DNA from: JALNZU01 sp964463695
Lineage (GTDB): Bacteria > Bacteroidota > Bacteroidia > Bacteroidales > F082
Direction of reading: 5' to 3'
DNA: 64,000 nucleotides
NCBI GenBank assembly: GCA_964463695.1
Contig: CAYXCZ010000020.1
Span: 1 to 64,000, forward strand
The notes under the pieces were generated by a model. That model saw only the letters and a program-made list of their open reading frames with translations, had not been told where the DNA came from and did not search any database. A program made the position numbers and the translations under genes. Positions 51,747 through 60,703 of the stretch are shown piece by piece. How positions within the stretch are numbered: the first letter of the stretch is position 1; each line of letters opens with the position of its first letter.

Positions 51747-52928
51747 ATGAAAAAGATTTTTCAACAGGCTGTTATATTGATTGTTAGCTTGTTTTCTGCT
51801 GGCCTGATTGAAGCACAGACCATCAATTATAAACCTCTGATCGAGGAAATACAGCAGTTGCAGAAACAGTTTGTTCCGGATAGTAGGGTGGCTATCTTTA
51901 ATGTTGATTTAAAAGACACGCTTCAATTCCCATTAATCCTTACTGGGAAAACCGATTTACCTGATGCCCGAAGCCAACTCTTGCAGTTATTAAAAGCTAA
52001 AAACATTGCTTTTGTTGACTCTCTCATACTACTTCCTTCTGTTTCGTTGGGAAGTCAAACCTGGGCTTTAGCCTCATTATCGGTTTCCACACTTCGCTCA
52101 AAGCCTGATGATGCCGCTGAACTTGTCACACAGGTCATGATGGGAACACCAATGAAGGTACTGGAACAAAGCAAGAATTGGTTTAGGGTACAGACCCCCG
52201 AGCATTATATCGGTTGGATCGATGGTTCCGGTTTACAACGTTTTACATTAGAGGAACTGAATCAATGGAAGGAATCCAATCGATTCATGTTCAATAAATT
52301 ATCAGGATATGTTTACGATAAACCTTCTAGAAAAGCTTCCGTTGTCACTGATTTGGTGCTTGGAGATCTTTTTGAAGCTGGAAAAAGTAAAAGAGGGTAT
52401 CTAAAAATCAGCCTTCCCGATGGCAGATCAGGTTACGTAAAGAATTCAGATTGTATTTCCTATTCCGATTGGGTAGGTACACAGCCTGACATTGAGGCTT
52501 TGCTGGATTTTGCATCACAAATGATGGGTTCGCCCTATCTTTGGGGAGGCACTTCAGCAAAAGCTGTTGATTGTTCGGGTTTTGTCAAGCTGCTTTTTTA
52601 CAGTCAGGCAGTGATTCTTGCCCGCGACGCTTCGCAACAGGCACGTTATGGAGAAGTGATTGATCACACAAATGTGAACATTCTTCAACGAGGTGACCTG
52701 CTTTTTTTTGGTAGTTCAGCAAAACGGATAAGCCATACAGGCGTTTATCTTGGTAAAGGTGATTTTATCCATGCATCAGGAAGGGTGCTTATCAGCAGCA
52801 TTGATCCATTGAATGCCAAGTATTTACCGTCGAGAAACTATGTTGCTGCACGTCGTGTTGTTACAGCAATAGGCAATGAAGGTATCACACCAGTAAAGGA
52901 CCATCCATGGTATAACAGGATCAAATAG
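51747..52928 (+). CDS. Exported SH3b-NlpC/P60 peptidase
   Basis: A 393-residue cell-wall peptide hydrolase: signal peptide (to about LIEAQ), a poorly defined N-domain, two bacterial SH3 domains (about 115-170 and 185-240) and a C-terminal NlpC/P60 domain. Catalytic Cys276 is in KAVDCSGFV, His in RISHTGVYLG, and the third residue in FIHASGRV. It resembles the gamma-D-glutamyl-diamino-acid peptidases (YkfC / dipeptidyl-peptidase VI) that trim muropeptides. It starts 37 bases before a large lipoprotein gene and probably shares its transcript. Confidence 0.92.
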   Translation: MKKIFQQAVILIVSLFSAGLIEAQTINYKPLIEEIQQLQKQFVPDSRVAIFNVDLKDTLQFPLILTGKTDLPDARSQLLQLLKAKNIAFVDSLILLPSVSLGSQTWALASLSVSTLRSKPDDAAELVTQVMMGTPMKVLEQSKNWFRVQTPEHYIGWIDGSGLQRFTLEELNQWKESNRFMFNKLSGYVYDKPSRKASVVTDLVLGDLFEAGKSKRGYLKISLPDGRSGYVKNSDCISYSDWVGTQPDIEALLDFASQMMGSPYLWGGTSAKAVDCSGFVKLLFYSQAVILARDASQQARYGEVIDHTNVNILQRGDLLFFGSSAKRISHTGVYLGKGDFIHASGRVLISSIDPLNAKYLPSRNYVAARRVVTAIGNEGITPVKDHPWYNRIK

Positions 52929-52964
52929 CCGACACTTTTTGTTTGTTCTTATTTGTCAAAAAAA

Positions 52965-54839
52965 ATGGAGAAACTAAAATCACATTATCACATTTTATTG
53001 ATTTCAATACTTGTTGTTGCTGTTTTGACTATTTCTTGCGATGGGCATCAAACCTATTATAAAGGAAGCTCAGATTCAAAGGATCAGGTATTGGATGAAA
53101 CATGGAATGAAGCTTGGGAAGCGCCTGCGACAATAATCGTTGTCCCTTCGCAACCTGTTGACGGACGGGATTTCAGACTTGTGGCAGCAGGTCCGTACAG
53201 CATTTTGCAAAGCACCGTTCTTATCGAAGGACCTTCCGGAAGATTTAAGACTCGCTTGAACAGTAGTGGCAACGAGATGCCTTTTTGGCGTGTTGAAACA
53301 TTCGATGGATTGCCGGAAGGAGACTATAAAGCGATTCTTTTGGAAGGAGAAACAACTCTCGCTGCTGTTGAGTTTAACGTAGCAAAGCAACCTCTGACTT
53401 TGCCAAAGGGAGGGTTTTGGAAAACACTTCGTGGCTGGGATAGTGCAACAGAAACGCTTTATTCGGCCTGGATCAATGCCTTATTTATGGGAAGTGATGA
53501 GCAAACAAGCTGGACTTCTCTTCATGAAGTGACTCAAAACAAAGAACGGAATTTTTTATACAACTCCCTTTCACTTCAAGAAGATGATTCAACAGCGAAG
53601 ATAAAAGTGATCATGGAACCCGATTGCGCCGACAACCCTTACTTTTTAAGGGCTTATTTTGCCTGGAAATTGGGGTTGCCTTTTGGTTATCATATTTCTG
53701 ATCGTGGTTATCTTGGGAAAAGCCCATCCACAGGAAAATGGGTTACCAATGAGTCGGCTACTTCAAAAACAAACCCTGTTTTGGCCTTCAATTCATTCAT
53801 GCGAATGGTTATGGACGGTGTGCACTCTGGCACTGCCAGGGCAAGTTTTGAAAATGAAAACGCAGATTATTACCCTGTTGAGCTGAACCGTCATGGCCTG
53901 CAACCCGGTACTGTTTTTGCCGACCCTTATGGACATACCTTTACGTTGGTGAGCTGGATTACTCAAACCAAAGCCAATGCAGGAAAGCTGCTGGCTACCG
54001 ACGCACAACCCGACGGCACAATAGCCATTAAACGCTTTTGGAAAGGTAATTTTCTTTTTACTACCCATGAGGTGATTGGCGAACCGGGTTTTAAAGCTTT
54101 CAGGCCAATTGCTTTTGAAAATGGAAAGTTGCGGCTGCTTAAAAACACGGAGCTCTCGGCTGAAACTGGTTTTGCGCCATTTTCAATGGTGCAGCAAAAG
54201 ATGGACCAAGAGGCTTTTTACAATGCGGTTGAGAAACTAATTAATCCCCAACCACGTGAAGCTGAGGCCCAACTCGGAGATCTGATCAACGCTTTACATG
54301 AACAATCGTTAGTAAGGGTGAAATCGGTGGCCAATGGTGAGGCTTACATGCAAGCCCATCCCGGAGCGGTAATTCCCATGCCGTCGAGTGCTAAGGGCGT
54401 TTTTCAAACCCTTGGATTATGGGAAGATTACTCCACTCCCAACCGCGACCTGCGCCTCTTAATTGCAATGGATGCTGTGATGTCTTTTCCTGAAAAAGTT
54501 GCTGCAAATCCTTCAGAATACAAACTATCCTTTTCGGGTTCAGGTGCAGAAATTAAGCAGAAACTTCAACAGTTACTCGAACAAAAAGCGATGACCTTGA
54601 CGATTACCTATACGCGGTCGGACGGAAATCAGCAACAACTCAGCCTTAACGACTTACTCAAGCGCCGCGAAGCATTTGAAATGGGCTATAATCCAAATGA
54701 TTGTGCTGAAATTCGCTGGGGTGCGCCAGAAAACAGTGATGAAAGAGCGAGCTGTAAACGCAAAGCGCCACCTTATCAGCAGAAAAACATGGAGAAAGTC
54801 AGGGAGTGGTTCAGCAAGCGCCTGCATCCACCAACCTGA
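52965..54839 (+). CDS. Large lipoprotein with a candidate papain-like Cys/His site
   Basis: A 624-residue protein I cannot place in a named family. Leader MEKLKSHYHILLISILVV ends TISC (probable lipid Cys25, imperfect lipobox). Residues about 55-140 look like an Ig-like beta domain. The central region has EPDCADNPYFLRAYFAWKLG with Cys221 and FADPYGHTFTLVSW with His324, an order and context like transglutaminase/NlpC-type cysteine peptidases. The C-terminal half is mixed, and ends with a conserved-looking NPNDCAEIRWGAPENS block. I start at ATG 52965; a TTG four codons upstream is in frame. Activity is inferred and unproven. Confidence 0.7.
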   Translation: MEKLKSHYHILLISILVVAVLTISCDGHQTYYKGSSDSKDQVLDETWNEAWEAPATIIVVPSQPVDGRDFRLVAAGPYSILQSTVLIEGPSGRFKTRLNSSGNEMPFWRVETFDGLPEGDYKAILLEGETTLAAVEFNVAKQPLTLPKGGFWKTLRGWDSATETLYSAWINALFMGSDEQTSWTSLHEVTQNKERNFLYNSLSLQEDDSTAKIKVIMEPDCADNPYFLRAYFAWKLGLPFGYHISDRGYLGKSPSTGKWVTNESATSKTNPVLAFNSFMRMVMDGVHSGTARASFENENADYYPVELNRHGLQPGTVFADPYGHTFTLVSWITQTKANAGKLLATDAQPDGTIAIKRFWKGNFLFTTHEVIGEPGFKAFRPIAFENGKLRLLKNTELSAETGFAPFSMVQQKMDQEAFYNAVEKLINPQPREAEAQLGDLINALHEQSLVRVKSVANGEAYMQAHPGAVIPMPSSAKGVFQTLGLWEDYSTPNRDLRLLIAMDAVMSFPEKVAANPSEYKLSFSGSGAEIKQKLQQLLEQKAMTLTITYTRSDGNQQQLSLNDLLKRREAFEMGYNPNDCAEIRWGAPENSDERASCKRKAPPYQQKNMEKVREWFSKRLHPPT

Positions 54840-54984
54840 AAAACCAGCTTCAAAAGCACTTCTATCTTTGGTTCGTAATGAACACAAACGGAAATTTGCA
54901 GCACAATTTATTCACGATCGAATTATGATCTCAATTTAAAGAAGAGCTTTCCTACTCAGGAATTCAAGCTTTATTCCCCTTTGA

Positions 54985-56241
54985 TTAATGGTTTATATGC
55001 TGTAACTCGTTTGGATTGTGTTTGTGTTTAAAGAAAATTGCAAATAATATGGCAACAACCAATGCGTATCCGGCAAAAGCATACCATATTTCCGGCCATT
55101 GCTTTGATCCGTCGGGGTTGAGGAAGTAAGCGTCGATGATAATACCACTCGAATAACTTCCTAAAAAGGCTCCAAAACCATTGGTCATCATCATGAATAG
55201 ACCCTGTGCACTGGCACGTATTCTAGGATCGCTTTGTGTTTCAACGTAGAGTGAACCTGAAATATTGAAGAAATCGAAAGCCATTCCGTAAATGATGCAT
55301 GACAAAATGATCATCCATAAACCTTCAGCCGGGTTTCCCAATCCAAACAAGCCAAAGCGTAAAACCCATGCTATCATACTGAATAACATCACGTTTTTAA
55401 TTCCAAATCGCTTTAAGAAAAAGGGGATGGTGAGGATAAACAAGGTTTCTGAAATTTGTGAGATCGACATGATGATTGCAGGGTATTTGACTGCAATAAG
55501 GTCTTGGTAAGCAGGTATGTTTTTAAAATCGTGAAGGAAAGTATCGCCATACATATTTGTAAGTTGAAGCGCTCCACCAAGTAACATCGCGAAGATGAAA
55601 AACAGAGCCATTTTTGAATCTTTCAACAAGGCGAAAGCATTTAGGCCCAAAGCATTGAGAAATGATTTTTTTTCGGTTTGTTGAGGCGAAGGTGGGCAAT
55701 CGGGCAGGCTGAAAGCATACAAACCTAATAACACGGAGGCAGCCGAAGCTACATAAAATTGCACCGCTGAAACCTCAAAATGAAATAAACTCACCACCCA
55801 CATTGCAACAATAAACCCTACAGTTCCCCAAACCCGGATGGGCGGATAATTTTTTACAACATCCAAACCATCTTTTTTTAGTGAGGAATAGGCAACTGTT
55901 ATCGAAAGTGCGATAGTTGGCATATAAAACATCATATTCACAAGCATCAACCAAAAAAAGGTAGTTGGATCGTCGATCCGGGGAATAATGGCAAGCATAA
56001 CAGCTCCCAAAAGATGAAAAATTCCGTATAGTTTTTGTGCGCTAACCCAACGGTCAGCAATGATTCCGGCTATTGCAGGCATAAACAGCGAGGAAATACC
56101 CATTGTTGAGAAAATTGCCCCAAATTCGGCTCCCGACCATTGCTTTGTTTGAAACCAATATGCCCCAATTGTAATAAGCCATGAACCCCAAATAAAGAAT
56201 TGAAGGAAGTTCATGATTGTTAATCGAATCTTTATGCCCAT
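54985..56241 (-). CDS. NupG-type nucleoside:H+ symporter
   Basis: A 418-residue MFS transporter with twelve helices. The N-terminus MGIKIRLTIMNFLQFFIWGSW, the following GAYWF and AGIIADRWVSAQKLYGIFHLLGA, and YGMAFDFFNISGSLYVE in the C-terminal half are typical of the NHS family (NupG, XapB) that imports nucleosides with protons. I chose ATG 56241; a TTG seven codons upstream is in frame but less usual. It is monocistronic, so the substrate (purine or pyrimidine nucleoside) cannot be narrowed. Confidence 0.88.
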   Translation of the reverse strand: MGIKIRLTIMNFLQFFIWGSWLITIGAYWFQTKQWSGAEFGAIFSTMGISSLFMPAIAGIIADRWVSAQKLYGIFHLLGAVMLAIIPRIDDPTTFFWLMLVNMMFYMPTIALSITVAYSSLKKDGLDVVKNYPPIRVWGTVGFIVAMWVVSLFHFEVSAVQFYVASAASVLLGLYAFSLPDCPPSPQQTEKKSFLNALGLNAFALLKDSKMALFFIFAMLLGGALQLTNMYGDTFLHDFKNIPAYQDLIAVKYPAIIMSISQISETLFILTIPFFLKRFGIKNVMLFSMIAWVLRFGLFGLGNPAEGLWMIILSCIIYGMAFDFFNISGSLYVETQSDPRIRASAQGLFMMMTNGFGAFLGSYSSGIIIDAYFLNPDGSKQWPEIWYAFAGYALVVAILFAIFFKHKHNPNELQHINH

Positions 56242-56547
56242 GATTATAAATGTGTTAGACAATCAGCAACAGCGCTGTTCCATTGGTAAAGGTAAAAAGA
56301 TTTTGTTTATCTGACTTGAGTTAGTTAACCCATTTTTGCTGTCCTTCCAAAGGAAATAATTGTTGCTCAAAAAACAGAATGTCTTTGGGTTCAGAATCGC
56401 GTGTTAAGGAAACTTTGATTCAAACAGAACGGTCAAAATTTTAGTTATTTACTCTTCCTTTTATAATGATTTATCGATCTGAATAGCTTTATAAATGGGT
56501 TTTTACAGTACATATCATGTTATTGAGGCATTGTATTGGCAAACAAA
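56242..56547. other. Leader of the nucleoside transporter gene
   Basis: 306 AT-rich bases upstream of the transporter. A TACCTTTA at about 56288-56295 on the minus strand is one base off the -7 consensus. Nothing else is supported. Confidence 0.35.
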
Positions 56548-56574
56548 ACCGGAACAACTTTAGGCTGTCCCGGT
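56548..56574 (-). terminator. Terminator of the etf/fatty-acid run
   Basis: On the minus strand ACCGGGACAGC pairs with GTTGTTCCGGT over 11 positions (two G-U), followed by TTTTGTTT. It lies about 23 bases after the etfA stop. Confidence 0.7.
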
Positions 56575-56596
56575 AGAATTTGTCAAGAGGTGAATA

Positions 56597-57565
56597 TCAG
56601 GCTTTGAGCTCTTTCACAGCTTCGATAAATTGGGGTAATACTTTCATTGCATCGCCGACAATGCCATAATCGGCTGCTTCAAAGATAGGAGCATCGGGAT
56701 CTTTATTGACTGCCACAATGACTTTTGAACCGCTTACACCACCCAAATGTTGGATTGCGCCAGAGATTCCAAATGCAAAATATAAATTAGGGGCAATGAT
56801 TTTCCCAGTTTGTCCAACATGTTCTCCATGAGGACGCCAGCCTTCATCAGAAACAGGGCGCGAACAAGCTGTTCCTGCACCCAGTTCTTCAGCAAGTTGT
56901 TCGATACCTGTCCAATTTTCAGGGCCTTTCATGCCACGTCCACCTGCAACAACGATTTCAGCTTCACTCAAAAGAATTTTACCGGTCACTTTTTGAGTTT
57001 GTTCTACTGTTAATCCGAAGTCACTTGCATTCAAACCCGGATCAAATGACTCAATCACAGCAGAAGCAGCTTGTTCAATTACACCAAAGCTGTTGTATGA
57101 AAGGGTTAATACTTTTTTTTCTGTATAGATAAGGGCGTGACCAATAGCCTTACCGGTGAAAACATTTTTATTCACTTTAAAAGGTTGAAGACTTATCGGG
57201 AGACCGGTCACATTCGACACCAAACCTGCTTTAAGCTTCACGGCTAACCTTGGAGCAACAGCCTTGCCTAAGTTATTATGAGCTAAAACAACGATGGTTG
57301 CATTTGATTGGTTTGCTGCTACAGCCAATGCTTTAGCAATAGCGCTGTTATCAAGAGTAGCAAAACGTGCATCAGTGCAGGAAAGAACTTTGGTGATACC
57401 ATAATTCCCAAGTTTTGCCAACTCGCTTTCATCCACATTTCCCAATGAAACAGCAACTGCGGCAACACCTGCTTCTTTTGCTAAAGCAACACCATAAGAA
57501 GCAGCTTCAAAGCCTGCTTTTTTAATTTTTCCTTCTTGATTATCAATATATATGAGTACTGACAT
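56597..57565 (-). CDS. etfA: Electron transfer flavoprotein alpha subunit
   Basis: A 322-residue FAD-binding subunit of ETF, which carries electrons from acyl-CoA dehydrogenases to a membrane quinone reductase. The C-terminal FAD domain has VVAGGRGMKGPENWTGIEQL, ACSRPVSDEGWRPHGEHVGQTGK, YFAFGISGAIQHLGGVSGSK and VAVNKDPDAPIFEAADYGIVGD. It lies 39 bases after etfB and two genes from an acyl-CoA dehydrogenase, so it serves fatty-acid oxidation. Confidence 0.96.
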   Translation of the reverse strand: MSVLIYIDNQEGKIKKAGFEAASYGVALAKEAGVAAVAVSLGNVDESELAKLGNYGITKVLSCTDARFATLDNSAIAKALAVAANQSNATIVVLAHNNLGKAVAPRLAVKLKAGLVSNVTGLPISLQPFKVNKNVFTGKAIGHALIYTEKKVLTLSYNSFGVIEQAASAVIESFDPGLNASDFGLTVEQTQKVTGKILLSEAEIVVAGGRGMKGPENWTGIEQLAEELGAGTACSRPVSDEGWRPHGEHVGQTGKIIAPNLYFAFGISGAIQHLGGVSGSKVIVAVNKDPDAPIFEAADYGIVGDAMKVLPQFIEAVKELKA

Positions 57566-57604
57566 GTGTTATAGTTTTATTCGTTATTAAAAAGCCATTA
57601 CTGA

Positions 57605-58348
57605 TTATAATACTTTTGCTTCTTCTCTCAAAGCATGGATAAGTTCTTTAGCTTGCTCCTCGGTAAACTTTTTACAAGCAGCTTTGGCAGGAGGTAAATC
57701 AAACGCTTCGAAGCTCATTCTTATCTCTGTTTCTGCAGGTTGAACAACTTCAAGCGGTTTACTGCGAGCCATCATGATACCACGCATGGCAGGGATACGA
57801 GGCTCTTTGGCAATGCCTTTCTGAACAATTGCCATTACCGGTGCAGCCACACTAAGTGCCTGGCTTCCGCCTTCGATTTCACGGGTAATTTTTACCAATC
57901 CGCCATCAATTTGCAGTCCTGAAACAGATGAAACAGATTGAATTCCAAGTAATTCGGCTAACATTCCACCAACAGCTGCTCCGTTATAGTCGGAGGCTTC
58001 CACTCCTGCGAAGATGAGGTCATAACCCTGACTTACCAATGCAAGCTGACTGGCAACATAAAAGGCGTCTTTAGCATCAGCATCCACACGAATGGCTTTA
58101 TCGGCACCAATTGCCAACGCTTTACGCAATGTGGCTTCGGTTTCCTGACGGCCAACATTGGCAACTGTAATTGTTTCAACTCCACTTCCAGCTGTTTCTT
58201 TCAGCTCCATGGCACGTGTCAGCGCCAACTCATCCCAAGGATTTATAATCCACTGAACACCAGTGGCATCAAACAAGGTTTTGTCAGCATTGAATTTAAT
58301 TTTTGTGGTAGTATCGGGGACATTCCCGATCAGAACAAGTATTTTCAT
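57605..58348 (-). CDS. etfB: Electron transfer flavoprotein beta subunit
   Basis: A 247-residue AMP-binding subunit of ETF. It opens MKILVLIGNVPDTTTKIKF, and contains INPWDELALTRAMELKE, DLIFAGVEASDYNGAAVGGM and VQKGIAKEPRIPAMRGIMMARSK, the family's blocks. It pairs with etfA downstream. A -7 box at 58380-58387 allows it to be expressed separately from the acyl-CoA dehydrogenase upstream. Confidence 0.96.
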   Translation of the reverse strand: MKILVLIGNVPDTTTKIKFNADKTLFDATGVQWIINPWDELALTRAMELKETAGSGVETITVANVGRQETEATLRKALAIGADKAIRVDADAKDAFYVASQLALVSQGYDLIFAGVEASDYNGAAVGGMLAELLGIQSVSSVSGLQIDGGLVKITREIEGGSQALSVAAPVMAIVQKGIAKEPRIPAMRGIMMARSKPLEVVQPAETEIRMSFEAFDLPPAKAACKKFTEEQAKELIHALREEAKVL

Positions 58349-58379
58349 AGGGATTTGAATTTAGTATCTCAATTTTATG

Positions 58380-58387
58380 CAAAAATA
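58380..58387 (-). promoter_or_regulatory. -7 promoter box of etfBA
   Basis: Minus-strand TATTTTTG, a full TAnnTTTG match, 32 bases before the etfB ATG. Confidence 0.5.
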
Positions 58388-58442
58388 GTAATCTTTACGC
58401 GAAGGGTTGCTTTTTCAAACCAATCAACTCCTGCAGCTTGGG

Positions 58443-59582
58443 TTATTTAAGTAAATCACGCGAAATAATGATCTTTTGAACCTCACTCGTGCCTTCATAA
58501 ATTTGAGTCAGCTTGGCTTCACGCATCAGTCGTTCAACGTGGTATTCTTTCACATAGCCATAACCTCCGTGAATCTGAACAGCCTCTGTTGTTACTTCCA
58601 TAGCCATATCGGCAGCATATTGTTTAGCCATAGCGCTTGCAATTCCATAGGGCTTGCCCTGATCTTTCAGCCAGGCGGCTTTAAGGCAGAGATTGCGTGC
58701 GTTTTCAACTTTCACCGCCATATCTGCCAGTTTAAAAGCAATGGCTTGATGGTTGGCAATCACTGTTCCAAAAGCCTTACGTTCCTTGGCATAAGCAGTA
58801 GCTCTTTCCAGTGCTCCGGCAGCAAGCCCAACAGCCTGAGATGCGATTCCAATGCGACCGCCTTCGAGTACTTTCATGGCAAAAGTGAAACCGAAACCTT
58901 CTTCACCGATGCGATTTTCTTTAGGCACTTTTACGTCGTTAAACATTACCGAATGAGTGTCGCTACTGCGCATACCCATTTTATCTTCGTGAGGTCCGAG
59001 GGTGATGCCGGGACTATCTTTTTCAACAATAAGTGCAGTGATTCCTTTGTGTTTTTTCGACGCGTTGGTTTGTGCAATGAGAATATATGTTGAAGCGCTG
59101 TTAGCATTGGTGATCCAGTTTTTGGTTCCATTCACCAGGTAATAATCACCTTTGTCCTCGGCTGTTGTTCGTTGACTTGTGGCATCAGAACCAGCTTCGG
59201 GTTCAGATAACAAAAAAGCCCCAATCTTTTTTCCACTTGCCAGCGGGCGTAGGTATTTCTGTTTTTGACCTTCATTGCCAAATTTCTCTAAACCATAGCA
59301 AACGAGTGAGTTATTTACCGATACTATTACACTGGCTGATGCATCTACTTTACTAAGTTCTTCAACAGCAAGCACATATGAAATTGCATCCATTCCACCA
59401 CCATCATAATCCGGACTTACCATCATCCCCATGAAGCCGAGCTTGGCCAAAGCTTTTACATGCTGTGTGGGGAAAATAGCATGGGTATCACGCTCTATTA
59501 CATCTTTAATCAATTCCCGCTGGGCATAGTCACGGGCTGCCTGTTGAATCATCAGTTGCTCTTCAGAGAATTCAAAGTTCAT
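58443..59582 (-). CDS. Short-chain acyl-CoA dehydrogenase
   Basis: A 379-residue FAD enzyme that introduces the alpha-beta double bond in acyl-CoA. Length and start (MNFEFSEEQLMIQQAARDYA) fit the butyryl-CoA dehydrogenase class. Visible: FAD contact LLSEPEAGSDATSQRTTA, NWITNAN, GGRIGIASQAVGLAAG, QIHGGYGYVKEYHVERLMRE and general-base Glu363 in IYEGTSEVQ. It sits directly upstream of etfBA, its electron acceptor, and downstream of the nitronate monooxygenase-like gene. Chain-length preference is inferred. Confidence 0.95.
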   Translation of the reverse strand: MNFEFSEEQLMIQQAARDYAQRELIKDVIERDTHAIFPTQHVKALAKLGFMGMMVSPDYDGGGMDAISYVLAVEELSKVDASASVIVSVNNSLVCYGLEKFGNEGQKQKYLRPLASGKKIGAFLLSEPEAGSDATSQRTTAEDKGDYYLVNGTKNWITNANSASTYILIAQTNASKKHKGITALIVEKDSPGITLGPHEDKMGMRSSDTHSVMFNDVKVPKENRIGEEGFGFTFAMKVLEGGRIGIASQAVGLAAGALERATAYAKERKAFGTVIANHQAIAFKLADMAVKVENARNLCLKAAWLKDQGKPYGIASAMAKQYAADMAMEVTTEAVQIHGGYGYVKEYHVERLMREAKLTQIYEGTSEVQKIIISRDLLK

Positions 59583-59638
59583 GTTTTCAGTAGTTTAATA
59601 AGGATTGTTGTAAAATATATGTTCGTTAGCATTAATTA

Positions 59639-59646
59639 CAAAAATA
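59639..59646 (-). promoter_or_regulatory. -7 promoter box of the acyl-CoA dehydrogenase
   Basis: Minus-strand TATTTTTG, a full TAnnTTTG match, 57 bases before the ATG at 59582. Confidence 0.45.
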
Positions 59647-59665
59647 ATGAATTGTAGTTCATCCT

Positions 59666-60622
59666 TTAAAAAGAAATCGCGCTGATGAGCCTCTTTTGTG
59701 CGTTTTCAAATTCCTGAAGAATTTCAACGAAAATTGCTTCAACAGGTTTGATTTCATCGATCAGAGCAGACACTTGCCCGATTTCAAGTTCACCTTCTTC
59801 AACATCACCTTCAAACATTCCTTTTTTTGATCGTCCGTGTCCAAGAATTGCCTTAAGTTTCATTATGTCAGCACCTTCCGATTCAGCTAATTTTATTTTT
59901 TCGTAAAAATTATTTTTGAGAAGGCGCACAGGCACTACTTTTTTCATCATAAAAGCAGTATCCCCATCACCTGCTTCAACAATTTTTTGCTTAAAGGCAG
60001 GATGTGCCGATGATTCTTCGCTTGCCGCAAAGCGTGATCCGATCTGAATTCCATCTGCTCCCAAAGCCAGAGCAGCCAACATTTGACTTCCTGTTGCGAT
60101 GCCTCCAGCGGCAATTAAAGGAAGGTGTACCTTTCTTCTTATCAATGGGATGAGTGTCATGGTGGTGGTTTCCTCAAAGCCATTGTGGCCTCCTGCTTCA
60201 AAACCTTCAGCAACAATAGCATCCACACCTGCATCAACCGCCTTCATGGCAAATTTAATATTAGCAACAACATGTGCTACAATAACTCCATGGCTTTTCA
60301 AAATGGAGGTATATTTGGCCGGACTGCCTGCTGAAGTGAACACAATTGGGACTTTTTCACGTAAAACTATCTCAATAAGCTCATCAATTTGCGGATAAAG
60401 CAAAGGCAGATTTACACCAAAAGGATGAATTGTGGCATTTTTGCATTTTTGAATATGTTCTTCAAGAACAGAAGGATACATCGAACCAGCTCCAATAAGG
60501 CCTAATCCGCCTGCATTGCTAACAGCTGAGGCAAGTTTCCAACCGCTGCACCAAATCATCCCACCCTGAATAATTGGGTAACGAATACCAAATAGCGATT
60601 GAATACGGGTTTCCGAAATCAT
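59666..60622 (-). CDS. Nitronate monooxygenase-like FMN enzyme
   Basis: A 318-residue TIM-barrel FMN protein of the nitronate monooxygenase / 2-nitropropane dioxygenase family, which also includes the enoyl reductase FabK. It has GIRYPIIQGGMIWCSGWKL, SNAGGLGLIGAGS, AEGFEAGGHNG with the active-site His, and IAAGGIATGSQMLAALALGADG, the phosphate-binding barrel end. Located inside the fatty-acid oxidation run, it could remove a toxic nitronate or act on an enoyl thioester; the sequence does not decide. Confidence 0.88.
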   Translation of the reverse strand: MISETRIQSLFGIRYPIIQGGMIWCSGWKLASAVSNAGGLGLIGAGSMYPSVLEEHIQKCKNATIHPFGVNLPLLYPQIDELIEIVLREKVPIVFTSAGSPAKYTSILKSHGVIVAHVVANIKFAMKAVDAGVDAIVAEGFEAGGHNGFEETTTMTLIPLIRRKVHLPLIAAGGIATGSQMLAALALGADGIQIGSRFAASEESSAHPAFKQKIVEAGDGDTAFMMKKVVPVRLLKNNFYEKIKLAESEGADIMKLKAILGHGRSKKGMFEGDVEEGELEIGQVSALIDEIKPVEAIFVEILQEFENAQKRLISAISF

Positions 60623-60703
60623 AATGATGAACCAGATGTAAGTTTATTTAAGTTAAAGATGGGGAAAGATCAAAATGACATCTTCCCCCACCTTATTTAC
60701 GCT

